NCBI GenBank assembly: GCA_963969495.1
Contig: OZ018330.1
Coordinates: 71,945,954 to 72,009,953, forward strand
Direction: 5' to 3'
Length of the DNA stretch: 64,000 nt
Origin: Ceratothoa steindachneri
Taxonomy: Eukaryota; Arthropoda; Malacostraca; Isopoda; Cymothoidae
Each line of letters starts with the position of its first letter. The first letter of the stretch is position 1. A program made the position numbers and the translations under genes. Under the pieces are notes generated by a model. That model saw only the letters and a program-made list of their open reading frames with translations. It was not told the DNA's origin and did no database searches. Below, piece by piece: positions 48,105-59,953 of this stretch.

Positions 48105-50529
48105 TTAACCCTTCAAATACCACGCCTTGAAAACTCGAACCTCGTTCATTACCCATTTTTTTTTTTTTTTTAAACTCATTTAAAATTAGCTTCTTTGAAA
48201 AGAAAACTTTTTAGTAATAAAGAATATATGAAATATGTAAATATTTATCTTACCTCTCTTCCGGAAATTGAATTACAAGATGAGCTTTAAATCATCATTT
48301 AAATGGCCTCGTTTTTGTTCGGGCTAACATTTAACAACAACGCATTGTTTTTACGTCTTCTCTCCCCCAATCTCCCACCAAGTAGGTTACACTGAACGAG
48401 ATCTCACTCACCGCAGACATTCCTTTAGAATTTGATCGCAGTAATGTACATAAAACAAGTCTTTCATAGCTAAAGAAATTTTTCAATAAGTTCACAGATA
48501 ATTGAACGAAAATATAATAGCCGTTCTACTTTTTAGTTTTTTTAGGGTTAATGTATAAAATTTAGTATGTATTTATGGATGTACACAAATATACACACAC
48601 TGCTTATACATGGTTAGTTTTCACATCTCTTGGATTGTATGGTATTCAGAAAAGCAGGGCTCCATACACAGTGGCACTTGACAATGCTTGCATCATAATG
48701 TTGTTCGTTTTCTACTATGTTTTTTAGCACAAACATAACATTGTCTTTGAGCCGATTTCCGTTCGCCTACATTTGGCATTGAAGCGATATAATGTTTATT
48801 CTGAAAAACCGATTCCTTGTAGTCTATCAAAGGAATTTACCGAGGGCCGAGTACACATTTGGTTTGAAGCATCAGAATAATGTCTGTCAAGTAATTGTTT
48901 TATTACTTCCATTGAAAATTCTCTGAAAGAAAGCCTTTTTTGCGTACAATCTAAACTCATCAAATGCATGTTATATGCATTGAGCATGGACACATCAACA
49001 AGTCGGTAAAAAAGCTTTTTGTACCATTTGATGGATTTTCTAAGACATTCAACAGAACTGATCATCATATCGGATTTGTCAATTAAACGCATATTTATAT
49101 TATAATCCATTATTGCATCCGTTTTTTTATTTCTTCTCCTGTTCTATGATTTTTTTCCCCAGAGTTTACTAACTTGCCTTTGTGTACGGAGGTAATAATC
49201 AAAACTTCACGCTTATCGACCCATCGAATTGCTAACATTCTATTTTTTTTGTGTAGTTCAACGGTACCTTTAGTTACTGCCTTGTCTAACTTAAGCATAT
49301 TTTTGCGGTTGCTTTTAACTGTCCCACAAAGCCCCGTATTCTGATCAAGAAGGTAAGAGCACAAAGAAGGGATTGTGTACCAATTGTCTGTATATAAAAT
49401 ATGCCCTAATCTTAAATATGGTTCAATCAGTCTTTTCACAATTGCCCCCAACATTCCTAATGTATCATTATGAACAATATCTGGGTTTTTTCCTGTGTAA
49501 AGTAACATATCTAATATTATTCCCGTCTCACAATCGCACAAAACAAAAAGCTTGAGGCCAAAGCGATGTCTTTTCGAAGGGATGTATTGTTTGAATGACA
49601 GACGACCCTTGAATAAAACGAGGGATTCGTCTATCACTAGTTTTTGGAAGGGGACAAATGCCCTTTGGAATTTGTCTTTCAATGAATGAAAAACACGTCC
49701 TATTTTCCACATTGTCCCTCTTATTCCTCCAACCGAGTGGTCAGCAAAGTGAAGAAACCTTAAGATTAACTGATATCTATTCTTGACATAAATTTCCTGA
49801 AAATAGAAGTTTCAATAGAGGTATCAGTTGACCAGTAGTCAGCTAATTTATGTTTTTTCACATGAGCCATTTGTAGGGTAAGGCCAATAAAAACGTAAAG
49901 CTCGCTTACAGTTAAATTCCTCCATCTATGAGCGTTAGGTGAAGGGGAGAAGGGTGTTTCTGAACTTTGTTCATAATAGCGATTTGTTTCCATGCATATA
50001 TCTGCTACGATTTCATGATTAAAAAATGCTTCAAAATATGTGTGAGGTTTACTTTCCGATTTAAAACCCATGTGCGCTTGAATTCCCGAATGAGAGTCAT
50101 GAAATATGATATTTGGGGGGGGAGAAGTCAAGACAGCGTTGCCACGTTTCATCAATTTGTTGATTTTCAGGAATAATTGACTCTAATTCGTCATCGGATT
50201 AGTTTGAACTGTTAGTATCACTGTCTGTTAGTTCCAAATCAGAATCAAGTTCATAGTAGAGATCCAAAATTTCAGAAGGGTTAGCCATTTTTTAATTAAT
50301 ATGAAAAAACTAATTACCACAATTTAAAAATGCGTGTGATATCTACAATTCTCTTAGAAAGACTAAACTAAAAGAAATACTTTATATATAATTCGAAAGA
50401 GAAAGTAAATTTACCGTTACCCGAACAAAAGGAAGATTCTTAGGCCTAAAAAACATGCCCGACTCAATTGAGTCGCTGAGTATTTTGACGCCCAGGCTCT
50501 TTTGAGGCTCTTGGTATCGTAAGGGTTAA
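48105..50529 (-). mobile_element. piggyBac element with TTAA duplications
   Basis: TTAA stands at both borders (48105-48108 and 50526-50529). The ends are inverted repeats: cccttcaaatacca at the left and, reverse-complemented, cccttacgatacca at the right. Internal subterminal strings also mirror each other (cgtttttgttcgggc near 48310; cccgaacaaaag near 50420). The 2,417-bp unit carries an almost complete transposase. It sits between the Gypsy integrase end and the Gypsy 3' LTR, so it inserted into that element. Confidence 0.9.
48621..50288 (-). pseudogene. piggyBac transposase, few lesions
   Basis: Starts at 50288 (MANPSEILDLYYELDSDLEL, an acidic N-terminus) and runs to a stop at 48621-48623. 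All three catalytic Asp contexts survive: VIDESLVLFKGR near 49640, LYTDNWYTIPSL near 49385 and RWVDKREVLI near 49210. The C-terminal Cys-rich domain is visible near 48725-48640 (CYVCAKKHSRKRTT, then CKHCQVPLCMEPCF-type spacing). Lesions are an early stop at about 50203, frameshifts near 50110, 49745 and 49110, and a stop inside the Cys-rich region. It cuts and pastes at TTAA in the known family. Confidence 0.88.
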
Positions 50530-50565
50530 GAAAAGGGGAAGTAAATTTATTTGGCGGGGGGTATT

Positions 50566-50730
50566 TGTAGCACTGCCAGATTCTCATAATGTGCAGTACC
50601 CCAAAAGTAAATAAAATAATATATATTATGTAAGTCTGTACTTCTCAAAACTAATTAAAATCAATTATGTTATGTAATTACGCACTATTTCACAGTAATT
50701 TGTATCCGACTTAAGTGGAGTGAGAAGTCA

Positions 50731-50733
<3 letters not shown>
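50566..50733 (+). repeat. Remnant of the Gypsy 3' LTR
   Basis: After the piggyBac, a purine-rich tract (aaaaggggaag ... ttggcggggggtatt) leads into TGTAGCACTGCC, a common way for Gypsy LTRs to begin. The LTR is cut off by the (TA)n tract at 50734. Confidence 0.55.

Positions 50734-50799
<66 letters not shown>
50734..50799. repeat. (TA)n microsatellite at the 3' end of PLE 2
   Basis: Uninterrupted TA tract of about 33 units, directly adjoining the minus-strand 3' terminus of the second Penelope-like element. Confidence 0.98.
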
Positions 50800-50802
<3 letters not shown>

Positions 50803-52440
50803 TCTTCTAGCGAAAGATAATTTAATCTTAAGAAGGAATCAATCCAAGGACCAGAAAGAAACTAGTATTCATTATACTGATTTTTTAATGACAACGTTTC
50901 ACAGTCTCCATGCCTATCATCAGGTCTAACAAAGAGAGATAATAAAAAAAAAAATTCTAACATATTCCATATTAGCATAAAGTAAAATCAAATTAGATAG
51001 ACAAATCATTATTTAAATGGGGGAGGGGATTTGGGAAGAAAAAGGAGGGACAGAACGTAACCTACCCGGTTGAACTGTAAGAAAGACTCAACTGAATAAG
51101 TTAAGGAGGGTACGCAGGAAGAAAATGCGGTGGTTGGAGGAGTAATTAAATTAAGAGTAGCGGGACCGCACTTGTGTCGTTGTTAAGGGAAGGTTTTACT
51201 ATTTTAATATACATGGACTCTAAAATACGAAAGGAAATCTCATCGTACATTATTCAAGGATTTTATTGTTTTCAGGAACGACATCAATTTTACATAGTAT
51301 AATGTGAGATCTTATGGCTGATGTTTTCTTATGGTTCAAAGGTTTACCAGTGCTATTACTAATACCTAAGAGAGAACACACCCTGGCCTCCAGAGAACGA
51401 ACGGTGATGCCTATATACGAGCATCGATCACATCGAGGGAGTGTGTTCTTAAAATTGAACATTGAACCAATTGACAAATTATTGGTGAAAATGATTTTAA
51501 ATTGAATATAGGTAAAAAATTGTTGGAGAATTTTAATAATTCTTTGCGGAAGGAACGGTTAAGAGAACCTAAGTATGGTAAGGATACATAGAGTGAGTAT
51601 TTAGGGACGTTGCTAATAGGTAGCCTTGGCTCATATTGTTAGTTTAAGAATTTCTTAAGTATCTTGTATAAATTATTGGGATAAGAGTTGTTTTGAAGAA
51701 TTTACGAAGAAAGTCAAATTCTTTATGGGGAAAGGAGTAGGTTGAGGATAAGTGATAAGCACGGTGAAGAAGTGTTTTTAAAAAATTGATTTAGAAAAGT
51801 CGATCGTAGAAACTGAAAAAATTTGTCCTATGCCAGTGAAGGTTGGTTTTCGGTATACCTGGGTGTTCATTAAACGCTTTTCTAAGAATAATATCTATTA
51901 CTTCACTGAGAGGTATGTTTGTGAACAGCGACTGTATATTGAAATTAACAAGTATCTCTCGGGGGGAAACAATATTTAGGTCCAGAAGCTCCTTAGGAAA
52001 AGAAAAAATATTTAGTATGCTGTATTGGTTGGTGGTCAATACTTTGAGGAGTTGGGTTATATGTTTGGCTAATTTGTATGTGGGCAGTGAGTAAGCGACC
52101 AAGATAGGGCGAAGGGGTACATTAGGTTTGTGGACCTTTGGAAGGCCATAAAGGAAACCTAAGCTTGAACCAATGGTTTAAAGGGTATTTTATAAGTCGT
52201 AGGTAATGGTTTTGAATGACTTAAGTTTAGCAAAGAGACGGTTGGTTTTATCTTCCAAACGAAGAATGTTTGTTTAATGGTTCTGTTACTTTAAAAAAAT
52301 TAGTAGGGTCGTGAAGGATGTTGTGCATTTTTGAAAGGTAATCGGTTTTGTTAAGGATCACCACTCCTCTTCCTTTATCAGGGCGAAAAATAACTATATT
52401 ACTATTTTGCTAGAGAAAACGAAGAATGGCAAACTCATGT
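50800..52440 (-). pseudogene. Penelope-like retroelement 2 (PLE 2), decayed
   Basis: Minus strand. The N-terminal block RPDKGRGVVILNKTDYLSKM lies near 52385-52330. The RT start follows (SLPTYKLAKHITQLL near 52090, ILVNFNIQSLFTNIPLSEVI near 51950), then a scrambled palm. A GIY-YIG endonuclease core lies near 51440-51270 (RCSYIGITVRSLEAR, STGKPLNHKKTSAIRSHIIL). The 3' region carries a hammerhead motif and ends at the (TA)n tract. It belongs to a different PLE subfamily from PLE 1. Confidence 0.84.
50880..50930 (-). ncRNA. Hammerhead ribozyme motif of PLE 2
   Basis: The minus strand has a canonical core CTGATGA (complement of 50917-50923), a decayed stem II (AGGC...), then GAAAC, GTT and GTC (cleavage triplet, complement of 50890-50892). 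Stem III is again minimal (A-U, C-G, loop GTT) within AACGTT, a self-complementary hexamer. Stem I can be drawn between TTGTTAGAC and ATTAAAAAATC with mismatches. Confidence 0.65.
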
Positions 52441-54106
52441 GGTAATCTTTCTGATTACCGTTTAAATAACCTTGAGCAATTCATTTTATCCTTAAGCCTA
52501 CAATTCCGTCTCCCTATAGTTAAGCATAAATTCTTTTTTTTTCTTACACTTGAGAAACTGGCCCATAACCTATCCCTAACTTACATATATGGTGATTTCA
52601 ACTAATTTCGTGTACGTTTATCAGAACTCTCCCACAGATTTCACTGCAAGATTAAATCTTTCAAATACTGTTCCATTATTCTTAGACCACATGACTTTCC
52701 TATTCTTCGTTCTCTCTCGCAAATTAGTAATATACTCGTATATATTCAGCGATGTTTTTAAGTCGCCCACCTGCACTTCTCGTACACTACAGTAGAACTA
52801 ATGGCTTGCGGGGCACACAAAGCATTCTACACAAAATTAGGAAGTTTTGTTCGATTAGGAGTATCTGTTACTAAATGCGAACGTTCAGTGGACAGTGTTA
52901 AACGTCCAGCAAGAAAATAAATTATACAAAGAACCACAGACCCTCTGAGTGGTTTGAAGTTTGTGTATTTGCATTTAAAATTGAATTCAGAAACCCGTAA
53001 TTAAATCACTTTCGGGAATTAGTCCGCCAAAGTCCCCTATTGAACTACTGAAGATGAGGGTATTCCGGAAAGAATACTCAACCAGCTCGTAGAGCTATGG
53101 GGTTTACGTAGCCAGTGGAAAAGGAGATCTTCTTGACGTTTCGTAGGCTGTGTAATCAGGTAATCGTTGCTTCCTTTAAAGGTGAAGGAAAATTGTGAGC
53201 TGGATTCACTAAGGTTTTACTCTGGAAAGAGCGTGGATTGATCTTGAAGTATTTACAGGAAAATAACTGCTGATAACTCTTTTTTCACAAAATGCTGCTC
53301 TATATATAGTTATTATACATAAACATAAGATATACAAAATTTAGCCAATCAGGATTGAGCAAATTTGAAAAAGCAAATTTATGTTTAATTTATTCTATCA
53401 GTTTTAAGACAAATTTTATGTTTTACACATAAGTGCCGCAAAAATTTACCAATCAGCGTTAAGATAGATTTTAGGAACAATTTGCGTTCAACCTCTTACA
53501 AACATAAGCATCAGTGAAATTGATTTTTCCTTATGTGACGGACTGAATTTGGATTCTTTTTTACAACGGAGAGCTGTGAACGCGCTTAAGGAAAAGTTCA
53601 CTTTTCATTAAAGTTAACGTTAACTTCAAGAAAGAAGAAATATATGCGCCCTCTGGACTGATTGGAGATTCCTCCTGTTTCCAGTGGGCGGGGTGCTTAC
53701 CCTAAAGGGGTAATTCATCCTTAATTCATCCTTATTCCAAACTTTGGCTTCCACTTACTGCACCGACTAAAAACAACATAAAACGATCACCGATGCATCC
53801 CGAGCCACTTAAAGTAGAGTATAGTGAACCCCGGAAGGAAGCTCCAATATGGGGCGCGAAGAAGGGGGGGCCTTAAGACCACCAGCCCGAAATTCTGTGG
53901 AGGCGCTTCTTAGCTTAGATCTATTTAGGTAGGGTGGTCGTGAAGTGCTAAAATAAGTAGATAAATAGGGAACTATAGGCTGCTAGGTGAAAGGGAACGT
54001 TTTCGCTGTCCTTTTTCACAGATTTAGAGAGGAAGGAAGAAAACAAACATAGGCTTCGGAGGAAAGAACGAAGAAAAGAGCGCCTAGGCGCTCGGCTAGC
54101 AAAAGG
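52441..54106. other. Unassigned sequence; end may be LINE 5' UTR
   Basis: No gene recognised. The last few hundred bases (purine-rich, about 53900-54106) lead directly into a LINE ORF1 and may be its 5' UTR. Confidence 0.4.
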
Positions 54107-55458
54107 GTGGGGGATCATCTCCCTCTAGGGAAAGAAGGCAGCCTGGAATGCCTACAAGTACCTCTACGTACAATTGACCAGGAGATCAAACCGGACAAAG
54201 GAAAACTCTGCGAGACATTATTTGGACAGATAAAAGTAGCCCTCGTCAAAATTATCGAGGTAGAAAAATTATTGTCCCAGGAAGGAATAGAGACACTAAA
54301 GAGAATAGGTCTAAAACCCAAAATCCCGCCCCAGATAACTGCAAACAGAAGTATCATATGCAGGAAAGTCGACGTTTGGGTGGGTTCCCATTACAAAGAG
54401 GAAATGAAAGAAGAAATAGAAAAAAATCATGAAGGCATAAAAATAAACGAAATAAACGGATATGGCAGCAAAGATATTTCAACGAGGACTGCTCATGTTT
54501 AACATGAGAATTCCACCAGAGAACATGGAGCGCGAGAAACATATTAATATTCAAATGTGCTTCCGCTGCTATACGATGGAGGACCACTTGACGCATGACT
54601 GCACTGAGAGAGATACAGTATGTTCTGAGTGCGGACAGAAGAACTACAAATGGAGACAGTGCAAGGAAAGTACTAAGAAATGCGTGAACTCTCATGGGCC
54701 ACATAGGACTGTGGCAATGGCATGCCCCCAAAGAAAGGAGATAATAGAACGAAAGGAAAAAGAAGCGAGAAATGAAGAATGAAGAAGAAACTAGAAGAAA
54801 TGCAACTTACGCAGGAGTAGCTAAAGCAACTGTGAAGCAAATGCAGGAATCACATACCCATCTAACTGGGCCACAAAGGGCATCAACAGAAGTGCTCACA
54901 TGCATACTCTATGCCCTTGTGATGAATATTGGGAAAACGGGCACCTTCTCTACGACACTCAATGCAATGCTAGAGAAAAATGGAATGAAGAAGATGTGGT
55001 TCCCTGACAACCCCCCCTCATCTGAAATCCTTTGAATCAACGTCGCCTCAGCGTCGGCACCAAAGAGCAATGAGGAGCACACTACTGAAGAGAACGCAAT
55101 TTCAAACATGTCAGTGCAAAGTAATGAAGGAGACAAAATAGTACGCATGGAAACACAGGAATTAAAAGTTAAAGTCTACAGCGATGAATGCTCCCCCCTC
55201 CCGAGAGTCAAGAAACAGGACGACATCATTAAGGAAATTAAAGAATGGAAATGCAAATGGGTATTCAAAGTAAAGACACGAGAAGAAGACGAGGAAGAAG
55301 TACGAATACTCTTAATGGAGAATAAAATTCGAATCTACCCTGGTGACTGCGTTACTCTCTGCCATTCTACATTTCAAAGTATGAAGAATGGTAGGTTTAA
55401 AGGCAACGAAGCAGAACCCAACAAGAGATCGACCCGCCACAAGTCCAGAGATCTCTAG
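54107..55458 (+). pseudogene. LINE ORF1 (gag-like, CCHC), copy 1
   Basis: The N-terminal part (54107-54500) reads MGDHLPLGKEGSLECLQVPL and LKPKIPPQITANRSIICRKV. In the next frame a zinc-knuckle array follows near 54560-54730 (CFRCYTMEDHLTHDC, CSECGQKNYKWRQC, and a third set ending MACPQRK). A charged C-terminal part runs to 55458 (DKIVRMETQELKVKVYSDEC). Three Cys-rich knuckles in ORF1, followed by an endonuclease ORF, fit an I/Jockey-type LINE. Frameshifts near 54480, 54780 and 55040. A related copy lies at 56238-57080. Confidence 0.8.
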
Positions 55459-55478
55459 ACGACCAAACTTCATCAACA

Positions 55479-55946
55479 ATGGAACCAGAAAGGAGGAAAA
55501 AGCTCAACATTCTGAAAATTAACACTCAAGGGTGGATCGGTAAAACATCGACATTAGGAAATAACTTCAGAGAGATCGATCCAGACATAATATTAATATC
55601 AGAACACGGAGCGAATCCAGAAGAAAAAACAATGAAATTGTTCGATTACATCGTCATAAACGAGAACCCTTCAGGCGAGGGTCATGACGGGGCGGCCATA
55701 GCAATAAGAAAAGGGCTGAAGTTCAAAGAAGTTAATAATTTGGATGAGGCATACTTGGCCGTAAAAATTGAAACGGAATTAACGCCAATAATAGTAGCCA
55801 CGGGATACCAAGCACCAAGAAAAATTACCTTCTACTGCACAACCAATTTAAAATCTTTGGCACAGGCTTCCAAACCATCTTTATGGGAGACCTCAATCAC
55901 AGGTGCAGTGCAAATGGAAACCGTTCCAGAACAACAGAGGAGCTAA
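55479..55946 (+). pseudogene. LINE ORF2, APE endonuclease N-terminus, truncated
   Basis: ATG at 55479, 21 bases after the ORF1 stop. The frame reads LNILKINTQGWIGKTSTLGN, IDPDIILISEHGAN and HDGAAIAIRKGLKF, then a decayed continuation. These are the first blocks of an apurinic-type endonuclease (N-x-x-G; D-x-x-x-x-S-E-H-G). The frame ends at 55946 and the rest of ORF2, including all of the RT, is missing. Confidence 0.78.
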
Positions 55947-56237
55947 CTTAGAAATGATGTACTTTTCGATTGGAGGAAAGTTAAGGGTGAATCTTTGCCC
56001 CCTTGCTAGATTCAAAGGATCGAGCCCGGCTAAGCCAATTCGTGAGCCCCAAAAAAGTCAAAGGTAAAGTGGAAAACCGGAGTATTGGAATTTTTCTCCC
56101 CCCCCCCCTCTTATTGTCTCACTCTTTTCCCCTTTATACTTATTTTGAAACAAAATCCCGATGAACTCATATACATTTCATCATCACTCTACTATTAGGA
56201 GGCTCCTCTCCTATCTCGTGCAATTATCTCAAGATAA
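55947..56237. other. Spacer between LINE copies
   Basis: Contains an 11-base C run at 56098-56108. No gene. Confidence 0.5.
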
Positions 56238-57080
56238 CATGGAAGATAAATTAGAGAGACCCTCCGTATCACTCTCCGCGCCCTCTCGGAGGGCCCAAAA
56301 CTAGATCGATGTAAGGTCTTTGAAAGAGTCTTTGGTACATTTAACATTGCGTTGGTCAGACTCATAGACATACAAAACGGTTACTCGGCCATCTGAGAGA
56401 GGGAGGCCAACTGCGATGCCTTGACCTCAAGCAAGGCTGTTGAATGCCTGAAATCGATTAATCTAAAACCTACAACACCTCCACAAATAAGATCACACCG
56501 TAGCTTAATCTGCAGGCTTCTTGACTCCTTGGTCGGATGCCATTCGGCAGACGAAATTAAATTTAAAAATTACACGCACGATTTCAAAGAGAATGGCTTG
56601 CTTCTCTTTAGCGTAAGATAGTGTCCGGAGCAGATGGAACGCGAGGAGTTTGTCGACTTACAAATGTGTTTCCGATGCTATAAGTACGACAAACACACCA
56701 CGGCCACCTACCCGGACAAAGATCTTACACAGTGTTCTATCTGCGCCAGCCGCGATCATTTTTGGCGTAATTGCAAAAGCAGCATCCAGAATTGCTTTAA
56801 TTGCGAGGAAAATCACAAGACTATGTCTATGGCATGTCCGGTTAAAAAACAGGAGATACAAAATCAGACACAAAAACAAAACGCGAGAACGAGGAGAAAA
56901 AAGCTAATACGAATTATGCTAAAGTTGCAAAAGCCGCTATCGTAGAAAGTAATAACCACCAAACATACCTACACATAGAAAACGAACAGTCTACTAAAAT
57001 AATGTGTTGTATTTATGATGCACACACTTTAAACATTATACGTCCCGGTACCTTCGCCACAGAAGTCAACTGCATGCTAT
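56238..57080 (+). pseudogene. LINE ORF1 (gag-like, CCHC), copy 2
   Basis: Homologous to 54107-55050 but diverged. It starts MEDKLERPSVSLSAPSR at 56238. SINLKPTTPPQIRSHRSLIC (56450-56520) aligns with the copy 1 block ending SIICR. The knuckle array lies near 56665-56840 (CFRCYKYDKHTTATYP with an altered His/Cys, CSICASRDHFWRNC, CFNCEENHKTMSMACP). It stops aligning near 57080, where another LINE sequence begins. Confidence 0.78.
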
Positions 57081-57528
57081 TGAATCCACCGACACTGAGA
57101 AGGACTTGGGTGTAACAATCACTACTGAACTCAAGTTCTCGAAACAGTGCATTGAGGCTGAGAAAAAGGCCCAAAGGATGCTAGGCTATATTAAGCACCA
57201 GTTTGGTTATCGGAACCAGGAGATTGTACTGTGTTTGTACAACTCACTTGTCCGACCGCACCTGGAGTATGCCGTACAATTTTGGAGTCCTTCATTTCGA
57301 AAGGATATTGCGAGATTGGAACGTGTGCAAGCCAGGGCAACTAAACTGATTCCCTCTATCAGACACAAAAGTTACGATAACACAGGCCTGCGTTTGAAAA
57401 AAAATTTTAGGTTCCCCAGGATTTCTTTGTGGTTTCTTAATGAATCCAACCTCCTGAGCTCAAAAATGAATGTATATTTGTTCAATCAGGTCAGATTTTC
57501 TCAGTACAGCATACACCATTTTCATTGA
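57081..57528 (+). pseudogene. CR1-type LINE, RT C-terminal fragment
   Basis: Reads TEKDLGVTITTELKFSKQCI, KKAQRMLGYIKHQFGYR, LYNSLVRPHLEYAVQFWSP and LERVQARATKLIPSIRHKSY. This is the conserved thumb and post-RT region of CR1-like LINEs. It is fused without a break to the end of ORF1 copy 2, so it inserted there as a truncated copy. Similarity fades after 57380. A fragment continuing the same kind of protein lies at 60200-60640. Confidence 0.82.
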
Positions 57529-57659
57529 GATTACCTCATTTTTTCTTAATTTTTTTTTTTTAAACTTTCTCTATCTAATAATGCATTATCACTGTTATAT
57601 CATATAAACAGGAATACACGTATGTAAACTATAATTTTTTTAATAAACAAAAAATAAAA

Positions 57660-59953
57660 GAATGCAACATAATAAAGAAAATAATTATAATTTCGAAGAA
57701 CAGACGCCCTTGACGATTTTCGTTTGTGCCTGTCATCTGGTGCATCATGCTTCAAACACCAACAGTAGTCAGCAAGCATGTTTCCGTTTCATTTACACTG
57801 GTACCTGGATTCCATTGTTTTTATGTCCTGGTGGAATCTTTGCCCCTGTTCTTTACTGTAATCCCCGCAGTTGTCGGGAAAATAATCCAGATGGGACTGT
57901 AAAAAGTGTATCTTTATAGACATTCGAGCTCCCAAATGTTTGAGACTTGTTAAGAGCTGATTGACCAGGGCAACATATTCTTCTAGGCTTCTTTTATTGC
58001 CTAGAAAATTGTTAACTAGAGCTTTGAAAGCTTTCTAGGCATCTTTTTCTATGTCCTTCATTGATACATCAAATTGCTGATCAAGTTCCTGATTTGAAGT
58101 CCATAAAAAATTCCCCCATGGAGCTTAGCGTCACTGATTTGTGGAAATTTTTGAAGAAGAAATTTAAAAGCTTGGCCTACTTTATTAAGGGTTTTGACAT
58201 AATTTTTCATTATGCCAAGCTTTATATGCAGTGGAGGGAGGAGTATTTTTTGAGGAGGCACTAAAGGTTCAGCTATCATATTGTTTGATCTAATTCTAAA
58301 TGCTTTTCGTGGAGGCCAAACCTTCTTCTCATAGTGCATACTATCTGCACGACTGTCCCATAAACATAGGAAACAGGGATGCTTCGTGTAGCCTGTTTGC
58401 GTCCCAAGCGTTAGAGACACTACCTGAAAAAATTTGGCACGGTATGTAAATTCAGTGTAATATTTCTAAAAATAAATTCAAAGTAATATTTCTTAAAACA
58501 ATAAGAATATGAATATGTACTGAGAAATCCTGTATGCCGATGCATTAAATCATCGTATTGGAACTAATTGGATATATGTACATCTTATTTTGAGTTTATT
58601 GAGTTGTGTTGTATACCTTTTCAGTTAGGATAAGTTTCCCATTAACCCAATAGGATGCATTAACCTATAGGGACACACTTCAAACAAAAAATATAACTCA
58701 AAAATGACTCATGATTTCCAGATTTGCATTCTTGTAAAATGTAAGTTGACCAAAAGGTGGTATACAAGTATTAACAATTAAAAATGAAAATGTCAATATC
58801 AAAAAGCTTAGAAATGCCAAGTGTAAAATGATCTTACCTTTAAGTCACCACATATCCTCCACTTATAGCTAGAGTAATTTATTGCATCCAGCAATTTTTT
58901 CATATTTTCATAACTTTCAGTAAGTTGGATTGAATGGACTATAGGAACGGAAGCTATCTTGTTACCAATATTCTGTAACACAGCTTTTAAACTTCTACTG
59001 GAGGAATCTATGAACAGTCTCCATTCAAATGGGTTGTAGGGAATTCCAAGGACCTCAACAAGTCCTTTAATATTGGCGCAGTATACTAAAGAGCTGGAAG
59101 AATGCTGTAAAAAATAGCTTCGAAACTCTTGTTCTCTATTTCTGTACCCCCCTAAATGTTGTTTCTTAAGCGAGAAGATTACCTTCACGAATTCGAGAGC
59201 CAAGAAGTTGTGTATTCGCCTTTAAAACCCCCAGATCCCTGGTCAGGTCATTTAACTGAACTTGAGTGAATGGTCTTGCGACCATATCATGTGTGGAAAC
59301 CTGATAAGACTCAGATGTGTCATAATCTCTTCATGTACCTCTATATGTTCAGGGGTAGAAGGTATAGGAATTCCTGGGCCATGGGGCAGGGGTTAGATGG
59401 CAGGAGGAACATCCGGATATGCCACACTATGTTTATTCTTCTTATTTATATCTGTGGAAAATATAATTGCATATTACATAAAGGAATTGATTTGGAGTTG
59501 CAGATAGTACATAAATGTTTAGTAAAGGATATGTTCATGCTGAAGTGAACTATGTTAGTTTTAAATTTTATGCTAAGTCTTTGCATAATAATGACGTTTT
59601 AAGGAGCCAGTATAATACAGAAAGCTTAAATACTTGATACAATGCTCACCTTTAAGATTTGTCATGCAAAAATAGCAGTCCGTAGTGTGGTCCTTGCCCT
59701 CTCTTCACACCATGGGAACACCAAAAGAGAGGGACTTCTGTTCGCCCTGACTCCAGCGTCTTAAACTTATGTAGCATCCCTTGCAGCAGATATGTGGTGC
59801 AAAACTTTTATCTTGATCTCTTAGCCTTACTCTAAAATATGCATGATACAAAGATTTAATTACAGGAGGGATTGTACTTTGCTGCTCGGGAAAAGTCACT
59901 TTGCCGCAAACATAGCAAAATCTGTCGGAGCTATTCTTACATTTTCTGTTCAT
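57660..59953 (-). pseudogene. Three-exon gene of an unnamed family (CFLCLWDSR motif)
   Basis: Minus-strand gene with visible splice sites. Exon A is 59953-59650: MNRKCKNSSDRFCYVCGK, APHICCKGCYISLRRWS, TTDCYFCMTNLK, donor gtgagc. Exon B is 59451-58838, after acceptor ttttccacag: NKKNKHSVAYPDVPP, QLLGSRIREGNLLA, FEWRLFIDSSSRSLKAVL, WRICGDLK, donor gtaaga. Exon C is 58423 to about 57660, after acceptor ttttttcag: SLTLGTQTGYTKHPCFLCLW, LPPLHIKLGIMKNYVKTL, SHLDYFPDNCGD, GQRFHQDI, NMLADYCWCL. I recall this as a multi-copy uncharacterised family in arthropods and cnidarians, with no established function; the Cys pairs suggest zinc binding. Lesions include stops where the family has Trp (59705-59707 and two in exon C) and a few frameshifts. 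Confidence 0.72.

Noticed and set aside
54354..54731. 125-codon minus-strand frame
   Set aside because: Shadow of the LINE ORF1 zinc-knuckle region on the plus strand; its Cys pattern is an artefact.
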